Source of the DNA: Pontibacter ruber
GTDB taxonomy: Bacteria; Bacteroidota; Bacteroidia; Cytophagales; Hymenobacteraceae
Reading direction: 5' to 3'
Assembly: GCF_023630205.1 (NCBI RefSeq)
Contig: NZ_JALPRR010000003.1
Coordinates: forward strand, 806,001-870,000
DNA length: 64,000 nucleotides
A program made the translations under genes and the position numbers. Within the stretch, counting starts at the first letter, position 1. Each line of letters begins with the position of its first letter. The notes below the pieces were generated by a model that was given only the letters and a program-made list of their open reading frames with translations, did no database searches and was not told where the DNA came from. Shown here one piece after another: positions 8,579 through 17,317 of the stretch.

Positions 8579-9259
8579 TTATAGGTTTATAGTTTGACCT
8601 ATTTCCAACAATATAAGTTCCTTGCCTGCCATCTGCGCTACTTCCTTCACCTCTTCATGGTCTATTTTGATGTACGGGAAGGTGTCGTAGTGCATACCGA
8701 TCACGCGGTCAACTTGCACAAAATCAGCGGCGATCATGGCATCGTGGATGTCCATGGTAAAATTATCGCCGATAGGCAGCAGGGCAAAATCCACGTCGAA
8801 CTGCTCAGGTATGAGCTTCATGTCGTAGGTGAGGGCGGTGTCGCCGGCAAAGTAAAAGGTAGTGTCTTCCGTCTCCACCACAAAACCGGCCGCGTTACCT
8901 GCATACGTACCATCCGGCAAAGAATTGGAGTGAATGGCATTTACCATCTTTACCGTGCCGAACGGCAGCGTCACTTTGCCACCGATGTTCATCGGGTGCG
9001 TTTTTTTGATTCCCTTTTCCGCATACCAGCCCACAATTTCGAAGCTGGAGATAAGCGTCGCATCGCTGTTTTTGGCAATGCGCTCAGCGTCGTGCACATG
9101 GTCTTGGTGGCCGTGTGAGAGCAGAACATAATCTGCCCGGATGCTGTCCACTTCGATTGCTGAGGCTAGCTCATTAGGAGAGATGAACGGATCGAATAAA
9201 ATACGGTGTTCACCTATCTGAAATAAAAAGCAGGACTGGCCGTAGTATGTTATTTCCAT
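8579..9259 (-). CDS. UPF0173 metal-dependent hydrolase
   Basis: A 226-residue metallo-beta-lactamase-fold protein of the UPF0173 type. The metal motif HGHQDH is near residue 49, further ligand segments are AIHSNSLPDG (about 110), YFAGDTA (about 138) and GMHYDTFP (about 195). The family has no firmly assigned substrate. It is the first gene of the parA-parB operon, downstream of a good TATCTTTG promoter box. Confidence 0.85.
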   Translation of the reverse strand: MEITYYGQSCFLFQIGEHRILFDPFISPNELASAIEVDSIRADYVLLSHGHQDHVHDAERIAKNSDATLISSFEIVGWYAEKGIKKTHPMNIGGKVTLPFGTVKMVNAIHSNSLPDGTYAGNAAGFVVETEDTTFYFAGDTALTYDMKLIPEQFDVDFALLPIGDNFTMDIHDAMIAADFVQVDRVIGMHYDTFPYIKIDHEEVKEVAQMAGKELILLEIGQTINL

Positions 9260-9311
9260 AATGTTGCTAGTTTAGTGTTTAGATATCTACGCAGGATAGC
9301 TTAAACTTGCA

Positions 9312-9319
9312 CAAAGATA
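9312..9319 (-). promoter_or_regulatory. -7 box TATCTTTG of the UPF0173-parAB-dapB-lepB operon
   Basis: Read on the minus strand this is TATCTTTG, a perfect match to the Bacteroidota -7 consensus TAnnTTTG, 53 bp before the UPF0173 start. No clear -33 TTG is seen at the usual distance. Confidence 0.55.
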
Positions 9320-9342
9320 CATTATTTTCACTAGATAGACCG

Positions 9343-11010
9343 ATGTTCCACGGAAGACGTTCCATATTTTTATCCACCATTTTATCCACTTTTTTAGCGC
9401 TTTGTTTCTCCTGCACAGAGGGCGAAAACAGCGGTTCTGACAAGAAGGTTTTCAGGTATAACCAGCCCGAAGCGCTCTCCTCGCTCGACCCTGCCTTTGC
9501 ACGCAATCAGGCAAACATATGGGCTACCACACAGCTGTACAACGGGTTGGTGGAGCTGGACCAGGAGCTGAAAATTGGGCCTGCCATAGCCCGCAAGTGG
9601 GAGGTGTCGGAAGACGGCCGCAGCTATACTTTCCACCTGCGCCCCGATGTATTTTTCCACGACAGCGAGGTGTTTCCGGGCGGTAAAGGGCGCCGGGTTA
9701 CGGCAAAAGACTTCGAATACAGCTTCAAACGCATCGTGGATCCTGCGACTGCCAGCACCGGTGCCTGGATCTTTAATGATAAGGTGCTCAGCGATGCAAA
9801 GGGCGCAATTTCCGACACGGCTTTCCTGGCTGTGAACGACTCTACGTTCAGAGTATACCTGAATGAGCCTTTTATTGCTTTTCTGGAGATCCTTACCATG
9901 CCGTATGCGTTTGTGGTGCCGCAGGAGGCCGTGGCAAAGTATGGCAAAGACTTCCGGGCAAACCCGGTGGGTACCGGGGCTTTCCGTTTTCACCTGTGGG
10001 ATGAGGGCAATGCTATTGTCATGCATCGTAACCCCAAGTACTTCAAAAAAGATGACAAAGGACAGCAACTGCCTTACCTCGATGCGGTGCAGATATCCTT
10101 TATTACTGACAAGAAATCGGAATTCCTGACCTTTATGCAGGGCAAGCTCGACTTTCTTTCCGGCATCAAAGAAGGTTCCCGCGACCTGATCCTGAACAAC
10201 GACGGCACGCTGCAGGCCGACTTTGCCGGCAAATTCAGCGTCCAGAAAGTACCTTACCTTAACACAGAGTATATAGGCTTTCAGCTGGATCCTGCCAACC
10301 TGAAGGGTGACAATACAGCCTTGCAGGACAAACGCGTGCGCCAAGCCTTAAGCTACGCGATCAACAAAAAGGAAATGATCGCCTATTTCCGCAATAACTT
10401 AGGGATTCCGGGGCACTCCGGTATGGTGCCTCCTTCCTTGCCTTCCTTTAGCGAGCAGGAGGTTCCGGGTTATAGCTACAATCCTCAAAAGGCTGCAGAA
10501 TTACTCAAAGCGGCAGGTTACTCTGCTCAAAAGCCGTTGCAACTGCGGCTAAGTACGGTAGCCGAGCACAAGGAACTGGCTGAGTACATGCAGAAAAAGT
10601 GGGCAGAAGCGGGTGTAAAGGTGCAGATCGACATCAACCAGGCGCCGGCACACCAGGAGATGGTAGACAACGGCAGGGCCGCTTTCTTTATGAAGTCGTG
10701 GCTGGGAGATTACCCGGACGCGGAAAATTACCTTGCACTGTTCTATAGTAAGAACTTTTCACCGGCTGGCCCCAACAAGACCCACTTCCGCAATGCCCGG
10801 TTCGATAAGCTCTACGAGCAGGCCAAACTGGAGCGGGATGTAAAGAAGCGCTGGGCCATTTACCAGGAAATGGACCGAATTGTGGTAGAGGAGAGCCCGG
10901 TGATCGTGCTGTTCTACGACGAGGTGATACGACTGACCCAGAACAACATACAGGGGCTGGAGCCAAACCCCATGAACACGCTGAACCTGGAGCGGGTACG
11001 AAAGAATTAA
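9343..11010 (+). CDS. ABC transporter substrate-binding lipoprotein (peptide/nickel family)
   Basis: A family 5 extracellular binding protein (OppA/DppA-like), 555 residues from the ATG at 9343. A signal segment ends in LCFSC, followed by an acidic linker, so it is probably lipid-anchored. The family signature lies around ARKWEVSEDGRSYTFHLRPD and VTAKDFEYSFKRI; the later segments VRQALSYAINKKEMI and WLGDYPDAENYL are also typical. It would capture oligopeptides outside the membrane, but no permease or ATPase gene is adjacent. The frame is open to 9307, but those residues would precede the signal peptide and overlap the divergent promoter. Confidence 0.9.
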   Translation: MFHGRRSIFLSTILSTFLALCFSCTEGENSGSDKKVFRYNQPEALSSLDPAFARNQANIWATTQLYNGLVELDQELKIGPAIARKWEVSEDGRSYTFHLRPDVFFHDSEVFPGGKGRRVTAKDFEYSFKRIVDPATASTGAWIFNDKVLSDAKGAISDTAFLAVNDSTFRVYLNEPFIAFLEILTMPYAFVVPQEAVAKYGKDFRANPVGTGAFRFHLWDEGNAIVMHRNPKYFKKDDKGQQLPYLDAVQISFITDKKSEFLTFMQGKLDFLSGIKEGSRDLILNNDGTLQADFAGKFSVQKVPYLNTEYIGFQLDPANLKGDNTALQDKRVRQALSYAINKKEMIAYFRNNLGIPGHSGMVPPSLPSFSEQEVPGYSYNPQKAAELLKAAGYSAQKPLQLRLSTVAEHKELAEYMQKKWAEAGVKVQIDINQAPAHQEMVDNGRAAFFMKSWLGDYPDAENYLALFYSKNFSPAGPNKTHFRNARFDKLYEQAKLERDVKKRWAIYQEMDRIVVEESPVIVLFYDEVIRLTQNNIQGLEPNPMNTLNLERVRKN

Positions 11011-11039
11011 CGTATAACTACCAAGTATAAGGTATAAAA

Positions 11040-11067
11040 GGCGGCAGATGTCAGAGCATCTGCCGCC
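11040..11067. terminator. bidirectional terminator
   Basis: Arms GGCGGCAGATG (11040-11050) and CATCTGCCGCC (11057-11067) pair perfectly around TCAGAG, with A-run before and T-run after. It separates the convergent binding-protein and YsnF genes. Confidence 0.85.
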
Positions 11068-11091
11068 TTTTATACTTTACTGCCTCTTAGT

Positions 11092-11901
11092 TTATACGTT
11101 ACGATCCCGCCGCTCATCCGGATCACGAAGATCCCGGTCGCGGTTAAGGTCCTTGATGTCTACGTCCTGCCTGCGTACGGTGTCGCGCACTGTTTCATCG
11201 TGTTCAGTAGTTTCCCGGGTAAGGTCAATTTCCTCTACTACGCGCGCCTCTTTATTTACCACCGGTATCTCGGCATGTTCCACGATCTCGATCTCACCTT
11301 CCTTAAAGTTGGTGATGTCCTTTTCGGTGGCAGGACGGTTTACCGGATGACGCTCTACGTGCAGGTGCTCCTCGCGCAGGCGCAGGTGCTCTTCTACCGG
11401 GCGCTCCAGAATGCGGCTGCGCATGCGTACGCCTCCCTTATCCACCGTTTCTTTGCCTACATGCAGTCTTTCTTCGGTAACCGGTATGGTACGTTCCCGG
11501 GGCAGGTCTGCTTCGGTGTGCATTCTTTCCTCTTCGGTTGTTCTGTCCAGCCTTTCTGCGCGCTCATCCACATCCACGGCGCCATACTTGTCCAGGAGAT
11601 CAGCGGCGCGCTTTGCCTCTTCTTCGGAGCGGGCGTGCACCGTCACAATGGAGCCATGTTCGGCCACCTTGGTGTATTTATCCGATTCGTGATGGCTGCT
11701 GAAAAGAGAACGAAAGAAGTGACCTACGCGGGTGTCTTTTTCCCTGTTGGCATACTCTCTGTTTGAGGCTGCTGCCCTGTCGGCTGCACCTTTTACGGCA
11801 AGATCAACCTGGTCAGCTGAAAAGCCGTTGCTCATCAGTTGCTGGGCTGCCATCTGGGCATCCACGCCATAGTCAAAGATGCCTATTACTGTTTGTCTCA
11901 T
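11092..11901 (-). CDS. YsnF/DUF2382 stress protein with GsiB/17M-like N-domain
   Basis: A 269-residue, strongly charged soluble protein. Residues 1-115 (MRQTVIGIFDYGVDAQMAA, VTVHARSEEEAKRAADLLDKYGAVDVDER) form the domain found in B. subtilis general stress protein 17M-like proteins. Residues about 130-250 are the DUF2382/YsnF repeat (TIPVTEERLHVGKETV, EEHLRLREEHLHVERHPVNRP). Such proteins are linked to general stress, but the molecular role is unknown. A closely related copy lies at 12796-13614 and a third DUF2382 protein between them, all on the minus strand. Confidence 0.85.
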   Translation of the reverse strand: MRQTVIGIFDYGVDAQMAAQQLMSNGFSADQVDLAVKGAADRAAASNREYANREKDTRVGHFFRSLFSSHHESDKYTKVAEHGSIVTVHARSEEEAKRAADLLDKYGAVDVDERAERLDRTTEEERMHTEADLPRERTIPVTEERLHVGKETVDKGGVRMRSRILERPVEEHLRLREEHLHVERHPVNRPATEKDITNFKEGEIEIVEHAEIPVVNKEARVVEEIDLTRETTEHDETVRDTVRRQDVDIKDLNRDRDLRDPDERRDRNV

Positions 11902-11942
11902 AGTCTGTTTTGTTGTAAGTATCTGTACTAAAACACATTTTA

Positions 11943-12518
11943 CTACACCCGGCCGCTATCGGACTCGTCGCTTCTGAAACGGTTTACATTTACCGTTTCT
12001 TTGCGAAGGGTTACCTGTTGTGCTTCATGCGATTCAGTGATGCGCTTGGTAACGTGCAGTTCTTCAACTACAAGTATGCGCTTTTCAACCACCAGCACTT
12101 CTTTAATTACCGGAATGATCATTTTGTCGCCTTCGTAGCGGATGGGAGGCGGAGGGGTTTCTACGTATTTGTTGACCGGCACCCGTTGCACGTCGGCTTC
12201 CTCGTACACCGTAGGCAGGTCCACGGTTACTTCTTCTTCGTGCACGTCTTTGGAGATGCGCACCCGCCCGGTCTCCACGGTTTTCTTGCCTACATGCACC
12301 TGTTCTTCTACCACCGGAATCGTGGTTCGCTCCACAGGGCGCTCTCTTGTTTCCTCTCTCCGGTAGTCGTCGCTAACGGTTCTGTCAGCTGCGGGGGCAG
12401 TTGTTTCTTCGCTTCGGTAGTCGTGCGATGCATCTCTTTCCACCCGCTCACCAGCAGGTTTGCCCTCGTTGAGTTTCTCGTCGAATTCAGATCGAAGTTT
12501 ATCGTTTTTCTTATCCAT
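11943..12518 (-). CDS. DUF2382 (YsnF/AvaK) protein
   Basis: A 191-residue charged protein with only the DUF2382 part: TTIPVVEEQVHVGKKTVETG, then a proline stretch (ETPPPPIRYEGDKMIIPVIKE) and VVEKRILVVEELHVTKRI. The first 60 residues are acidic, low-complexity and probably disordered. It lacks the N-terminal 17M-like domain of its two neighbours, and lies 41 bp upstream of the next gene on the minus strand, so the two may share a transcript. Cytoplasmic stress role by family only. Confidence 0.8.
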   Translation of the reverse strand: MDKKNDKLRSEFDEKLNEGKPAGERVERDASHDYRSEETTAPAADRTVSDDYRREETRERPVERTTIPVVEEQVHVGKKTVETGRVRISKDVHEEEVTVDLPTVYEEADVQRVPVNKYVETPPPPIRYEGDKMIIPVIKEVLVVEKRILVVEELHVTKRITESHEAQQVTLRKETVNVNRFRSDESDSGRV

Positions 12519-12735
12519 TGTGTTCAGAATATGGCTTTTTATGTACTGTATAGTCGGGTAAACCCGATCATTTTATTTACGCGCCCATGTGGCTATAGTT
12601 TTGAGAATGAAAGGATTGATCGCTGTTGCAAGATCAGAATGTTACGCCTGGAGCCGCCCACTTTGATGGGGCAGAAGTATGCGTTACAACAGAAGAGACG
12701 GAATATAGATAATACCGTTCAACAGGATAAAAAAA

Positions 12736-12759
12736 GGGCAGCTGAAGTCTCAGCTGCCC
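12736..12759. terminator. terminator of the upstream YsnF gene
   Basis: Arms GGGCAGCTGA (12736-12745) and TCAGCTGCCC (12750-12759) pair perfectly, flanked by A6 and T5 runs. It ends the minus-strand gene at 12796-13614 and so isolates it from the other two DUF2382 genes. Confidence 0.85.
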
Positions 12760-12795
12760 TTTTTACTTCTAAATTTATTTACCTGTCAGGTATAC

Positions 12796-13614
12796 TTACT
12801 TGCCTGCAGGACCCTTCGGGTCCATACCTGGTCTTCTCTGCTCTGTGCCTGGGCGTAGTTTATCTACTTCCACATTTGTTTTGCGAACAGAACCACGAAT
12901 TGTTTCATCATGCTCTTCGGTGTGCTTACCAATCTTGATTTCTTCTACCACGCGGGCCTCTTTGTTCACAATGGCTCTTTCCGCATGTTCCGTAATCGTA
13001 GCTTCCCCTTCCTTGAAGTTTTGAATGTCTCTTTCCGTAGCTGGTCGGTTTACCGGATGGCGCTCCACGTGTACGTGCTCTTCACGCAGGCGCAGGTGCT
13101 CTTCTACCGGGCGCTCCACAATGCGGCTGCGCATGCGAATACCGCCTGTTTCCACGTTTTCTTTGCCTACCTGCATTCTTTCCTCAATAATCGGGATTGT
13201 TCTGTCTGTAGTACCGCCAGTGGTTGTGGTGCCCGTATTCAGGTTAGTAGCAGATCCGGTAGCCTGTGTGTTGCGGACCTGAGCTGAGCGCTCATCCACG
13301 TCTACTGCACCGCAGGTATCCAGGATATCCGCTGCACGCTCTGCTTCCTGCTGCGAGTCGGCGTGTACGGTTACCACCCATCCTTTGCGCGCTACTTCCG
13401 TGTGTTTTCTGGCTTCGTCGTTGTTGCCAAACAAAGAGCCAAAGAAGTTACCTATTTTATCGGAGTCAGTTCTGGTAGCAGTTCCTACTGCGCTGGCTGA
13501 ACTCTGGTTAGAGATATCAATATTGCCAGGATTGATCCTGTTGGTTTCTAGTTTCTGCACGGCAGTCTGCGCATCAACACCCTTCTCAAAAATTCCTATT
13601 ACTGTCTGTGCCAT
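12796..13614 (-). CDS. YsnF/DUF2382 stress protein with 17M-like N-domain
   Basis: A 272-residue paralogue of the 11092-11901 protein: the N-domain begins MAQTVIGIFEKGVDAQTA, a Thr/Gly-rich linker (NTGTTTTGG) follows near 125, and the DUF2382 part keeps the identical VEERMQ/VGKENVETGGIRMRSR and HVERHPVNRPATERDI segments. I use the ATG at 13614; a TTG two codons upstream is also in frame. It has its own terminator downstream (12736-12759). Possible general-stress protein; mechanism unknown. Confidence 0.85.
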   Translation of the reverse strand: MAQTVIGIFEKGVDAQTAVQKLETNRINPGNIDISNQSSASAVGTATRTDSDKIGNFFGSLFGNNDEARKHTEVARKGWVVTVHADSQQEAERAADILDTCGAVDVDERSAQVRNTQATGSATNLNTGTTTTGGTTDRTIPIIEERMQVGKENVETGGIRMRSRIVERPVEEHLRLREEHVHVERHPVNRPATERDIQNFKEGEATITEHAERAIVNKEARVVEEIKIGKHTEEHDETIRGSVRKTNVEVDKLRPGTEQRRPGMDPKGPAGK

Positions 13615-14208
13615 AATCAATTAAGTTTGTTTGTAGTTAAAAAAATGTATCAGTTCAGGGCTTTTACCTGTTGCAGATGGGCAGCCCTTTGCCCATGTTT
13701 TCATACTTTGCCTACGCACACAGATTCCCGGCGAAGGATGTTTCTCCTCTGCGTATCTACTGCACCATACTTGCCGGGAAATCTGTTGTGGTAGGATTAT
13801 TTATAGAAAGTTATTTACAATACACGGGTTGTGTGTATAAAACTTTTCGTCTCAAAATATGTTCAAGAACTAGTTTTTCGAATATATAAATATAACTTTT
13901 CATGGTTTTGAATTTGTGTTGTATTTGTACTTTTTACGGGATGTATTCCGGTGGGGTTTAGAAAAGTTGAGAATAGAACAGGATTTGCAAGTTAGATAGA
14001 GCTTTTTCTTTTTAGTATTTATCTAAAACAATGGCCTGAATGCACTACGGAATAAGGTAAAAGGGAGAGATGGTGTTCAGATAACTTTTTATACTTGGAA
14101 AGGCAACAGCAAGACAACACCCGATCATGTGTCAGGTACTGATGCTTTTTAAAGGGTTAGACTGAACTGATTGTGGAGGGATAATCTCTGACCGGAGGCG
14201 GTGGTTAT
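13615..14208. other. AT-rich intergenic region
   Basis: No convincing gene. The part from about 13790 to 14060 is very AT-rich. It must contain the promoter of the minus-strand YsnF gene; I see no clear TAnnTTTG box. An open plus-strand frame at 13671-13889 has no start context or recognisable composition. Confidence 0.5.
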
Positions 14209-14766
14209 TTACTCCTTCGGGAGCCGCCTTATTGCTTCGGCTTCTACCAGGTCCATAATCCGCTTGTGCAGGTGTTCCTGGAACTGCAACAGTTTCTCAG
14301 GGCCTCCTTCCTGGTGTTTCACGCGCTTTACCTCTTTGCCATTAGCATAGAACGTGCTATAAGTAGAGGGCATATCACTCCACTGCGTTAAGTAAGCATC
14401 CTGCAATTCGCTGTAGTTGAGCTGCTTTACCTCCTCCTGTAAGGACTTGACTTCCGGTGCTGAAAGATGCAGTTCCACCGTATCTTTTAGCGGAACGTGT
14501 TCCCATCCAACATAAGTTATACTTCCGTTTTCATAAATGGTCGCTTCATAAGAAGGGCAGATGCCAAAGCAGGGAGTTTTCTGAAAGATTAAAAAGACCT
14601 GTGCGTTTTTTTGTTTCATGGTGTTTTCCTGTGCTTTGCACCCCGGCATAATTAGCAGCAAAAGTATGAAAACAAAGCAGGGCAGGAGCGAAAGCAGGCT
14701 CTGCCTGCACCACTTTGCAATGTACAAGTATAAACCGAAGTTCAGATTAGCGTTGTTCCTGTGCAT
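14209..14766 (-). CDS. DUF6438-like lipoprotein
   Basis: A 185-residue protein with an N-terminal hydrophobic stretch ending in LLLLIMPGC, a probable lipoprotein signal after a long basic lead. The segment TPCFGICPSYEATIYENG, with two Cys four apart, and the following YVGWEHVPLKDT are characteristic of DUF6438. Function unknown. The ATG at 14766 makes the gene overlap the end of the preceding lipoprotein gene by 20 bp, so the two are probably co-transcribed. The exact start is uncertain because the frame is open further upstream. Confidence 0.7.
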   Translation of the reverse strand: MHRNNANLNFGLYLYIAKWCRQSLLSLLPCFVFILLLLIMPGCKAQENTMKQKNAQVFLIFQKTPCFGICPSYEATIYENGSITYVGWEHVPLKDTVELHLSAPEVKSLQEEVKQLNYSELQDAYLTQWSDMPSTYSTFYANGKEVKRVKHQEGGPEKLLQFQEHLHKRIMDLVEAEAIRRLPKE

Positions 14767-15346
14767 TTTTGGAAGAAAGTTTGCGGAACCTGCCATTTTC
14801 GAATACATAAGCCTCCGGCGTGCACTGTGCACACGCTGTATAGTTGATGGTAGAGTCTGGTGGATTAACGATAAAAAGGCTGCTGTTCGGGTTATAGGCA
14901 GCGCCTAAACTGCTCTGGACCTTGTCGAGCACCTTGCCGCTTTCGCGGTCTACCACATAATGCACCTGGCAGGAGGTGCCGCAGCCTACGGTTACCACGG
15001 TATACTTGCCGGCAAAGTTAACGCCTTGCTTTAGACCATCGCGAAGTGCTGTCCGGAAGGTGCGGGCATCGGCGTGGCTGCCTTCGTCCAGTGGGGCAAG
15101 GCGACCACGGTACAAGGTAGGTACCTGGTGAGTGCCGGCGCGCTGGTATTCCTCTGTCGTGATGCGGTAACGCTCGTAGATCTCCGAGTTTTCATCTGTT
15201 GTAGCAGGCGCTTTCAGAGAATCCTTCTGTAGTTGCTCTTCCAGTTCCGGGTGCGTGCTGGCTAGGGACTTATCTTCTTCTGTGCCTGATTGGCAGCCCG
15301 ACAGGGCAATTGAGAGCAGCAGCGAGCAGTATAACAGCTTTTTCAT
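14747..15346 (-). CDS. hypothetical lipoprotein
   Basis: A 199-residue protein with a clean lipobox (SIALSGC, Cys at 18) and a polar linker. The mature domain has a Gly/Cys segment TVGCGTSCQVHYVVD and a second Cys pair in TACAQCTPEAYVFE, which could form disulphides in the periplasm. I do not recognise the family with certainty. It precedes and overlaps the DUF6438-like gene. Confidence 0.65.
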   Translation of the reverse strand: MKKLLYCSLLLSIALSGCQSGTEEDKSLASTHPELEEQLQKDSLKAPATTDENSEIYERYRITTEEYQRAGTHQVPTLYRGRLAPLDEGSHADARTFRTALRDGLKQGVNFAGKYTVVTVGCGTSCQVHYVVDRESGKVLDKVQSSLGAAYNPNSSLFIVNPPDSTINYTACAQCTPEAYVFENGRFRKLSSKNAQEQR

Positions 15347-15406
15347 TTTTTATATAGTATAGCACCTATACATACGTGGTTGGTGTAAGTATAGCTAAAC
15401 AAAAAA

Positions 15407-15428
15407 GCCTTTCCGGTTACGGAAAGGC
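15407..15428 (-). terminator. terminator after yidC
   Basis: Arms GCCTTTCC (15407-15414) and GGAAAGGC (15421-15428) pair perfectly; A6 before and T6 after allow use in both directions. It ends the pyrG-yidC transcript. Confidence 0.85.
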
Positions 15429-15451
15429 TTTTTTGTAAGTATAATCAGCGA

Positions 15452-17287
15452 TTATTTTTTTGCTTTCGGATTGCGCTTCTGCTGCTCTTTTTCAGCGGCC
15501 TGGCGCATGGCCTCCTGCATTCTTTCGGAGAAGGAAGGACCACCTGTTTTCTTCTTATCCTTACGCTTTTCTTTGTTTTCTTCCAGTCTGGCTCGCACCT
15601 TGCCTTCGTCCACAAACTTGCGGATGATGGCCTGCTGGCCAAATGTTACCATGTTGGAAACAAAGTAGTAGAAAGAAAGACCGGCAGGGAAGGAGTTCAG
15701 CACGAACATGAAGATAACCGGCATCAGGTACGTATAAAACTTCATCGGCCCCTGCATGGTGGTGTTCATCTGGTTGTTAGACCAGGTATAAAGTATGGTA
15801 GAAGCTGTCATCAGCAACGTGAACATACTTACGTGGTCGCCATAGAACGGAATCGTGAATGGCAGCTTTGCAAACACATCGTAGGTAGACAGGTCATTTG
15901 CCCACAGGAAAGCCTCCTGGCGCAACTCGATCGAGTTCGGGAAGAAATTGAACATCGCAAACAGGATCGGGATCTGCAATAGCATCGGAATACAGCCGCT
16001 CAGCGGGTTAACGCCCATTTCAGAGTACAGCTTCATTGTCTCTACCTGCGTCTTTTGCATGTCGCCTTCGTTGCGCTCTTTAATGGCATCGATCTCAGGT
16101 TTCAGCACCTTCATCTTTGCCATCGACAGGAACGACTTGTAAGTCAGCGGGAAAAGGATCGTTTTGATGTAAAGCACCAGCAGGATGATGATGATACCAT
16201 AGTTGCCGATGTAGTTCTCCAGGAAGTCGAACGCCGGAATAATGATCCACTTGTTTACATAAGAGAAGATACCCCAACCCAGGTCCAGGTTCTTGTCGAA
16301 GTCGTTGCTGATATGCTTCAGGATCTTGTAGTCATTCGGGCCGAAGTAGAACGTGAATTCACCTTTGCCGTTCAGCACGTCCTGTGTCGGGATCAGAATC
16401 TGGGAAGAAAGCGTCTTTACCACAACTGAATCGGCAGGATCCACAGCAGCTTCCATTTTGGCACCTGCAAAGCTGTTGGTGGCAATAATACCCGCAGTAA
16501 AGAAATTCTGCTTGTTGGCCACCCACTTCACCGGCTCTTCCAGGGTAGCTGTTTCTTTTGTCTCAGAGATCGAAAGCTTGTCGAAACCATCTTCTACGGT
16601 CGCGTAGTTAATGGTAGACTTGGCGCGGTTCTGCTTGATATCGCGTTCCAGTTGCTTTAGTTTATCTGTCCAGGTCAGGGTCAGGTTGTTGCCGCTGATC
16701 TGGTTGTTCAGGCCTTTGAAATCAAGCTTGTAGCCTAACTGAAAGCTTTCGTCTGCCAATGTATACACCTGGTCGATGTACTGGCCCTGACCGATTTCAG
16801 CTCTGAAAGAAATGGTTTGGGCAGGCTGATCGTTTACAGTTGCCTTTGCTATTTCAGAAGGTTGGAAATACAGGTCGGAAAGCTTTACCAGCTTGCCATC
16901 GTTTGTAGTGAACTGCACATCGGTTTCGCTGCTTTTGCTGTCAAACAGGATCAGCGGCTCGCCTTTGTAAGTTTTATAGTTCTTTAGCAACACTTCTTCA
17001 ACCTGTCCGCCTTTGCTGTTGAAGGTAATGCGAACGTTCTCGTTCTCAATAGCTGCTGTGCTTGCCTGGCCTGTAGCAGCGGTGCTGAAGGCACCCAGAG
17101 CGGCGGCACGCCGTACCTGTGCCAGCGAGTCGTTTTCGGCAACCGGGGCAGCAGCCTGTACTTGTTCTACCTTGGCTTTTTGTTGCGTAGCCTGTTTGGC
17201 GTCCTCTTTCGGGCTTGCAAAGAAGAAGGAGTAAGCCAGCAGCAGCACGGCAATCAATCCAAAGCCAATAGCTTGATTTCTATCCAT
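15452..17287 (-). CDS. yidC: membrane protein insertase YidC
   Basis: YidC inserts and folds inner-membrane proteins, alone or with SecYEG. The 611 residues show an N-terminal membrane anchor (AIGFGLIAVLLLAYSFFF), a large periplasmic domain (about 60-350) and the conserved insertase core: YIGNYGIIIILLVLYIKTIL, the cytoplasmic hairpin KMKVLKPEIDAIKERN and the final helices SGCIPMLLQIPILFAMFNFF and FYYFVSNMVTFGQQ. A Lys/Arg-rich tail (about 575-611) is typical for binding ribosomes. It lies 30 bp after pyrG on the same strand. Confidence 0.97.
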   Translation of the reverse strand: MDRNQAIGFGLIAVLLLAYSFFFASPKEDAKQATQQKAKVEQVQAAAPVAENDSLAQVRRAAALGAFSTAATGQASTAAIENENVRITFNSKGGQVEEVLLKNYKTYKGEPLILFDSKSSETDVQFTTNDGKLVKLSDLYFQPSEIAKATVNDQPAQTISFRAEIGQGQYIDQVYTLADESFQLGYKLDFKGLNNQISGNNLTLTWTDKLKQLERDIKQNRAKSTINYATVEDGFDKLSISETKETATLEEPVKWVANKQNFFTAGIIATNSFAGAKMEAAVDPADSVVVKTLSSQILIPTQDVLNGKGEFTFYFGPNDYKILKHISNDFDKNLDLGWGIFSYVNKWIIIPAFDFLENYIGNYGIIIILLVLYIKTILFPLTYKSFLSMAKMKVLKPEIDAIKERNEGDMQKTQVETMKLYSEMGVNPLSGCIPMLLQIPILFAMFNFFPNSIELRQEAFLWANDLSTYDVFAKLPFTIPFYGDHVSMFTLLMTASTILYTWSNNQMNTTMQGPMKFYTYLMPVIFMFVLNSFPAGLSFYYFVSNMVTFGQQAIIRKFVDEGKVRARLEENKEKRKDKKKTGGPSFSERMQEAMRQAAEKEQQKRNPKAKK

Positions 17288-17317
17288 TTAAAAAGTGTTG
17301 AATTGTGTTTATGTTGC

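Noticed and set aside
9307-9342. N-terminal extension of the binding protein
   Set aside because: It would precede the signal peptide and overlaps the promoter box for the parAB operon.
9343-9358. TGTTCCACG near parAB as parS half-site
   Set aside because: Only nine bases match the 16-bp palindrome; the second half is missing and it is coding sequence.
13671-13889. 72-codon plus-strand frame
   Set aside because: No start context, composition like non-coding DNA, AT-rich end.
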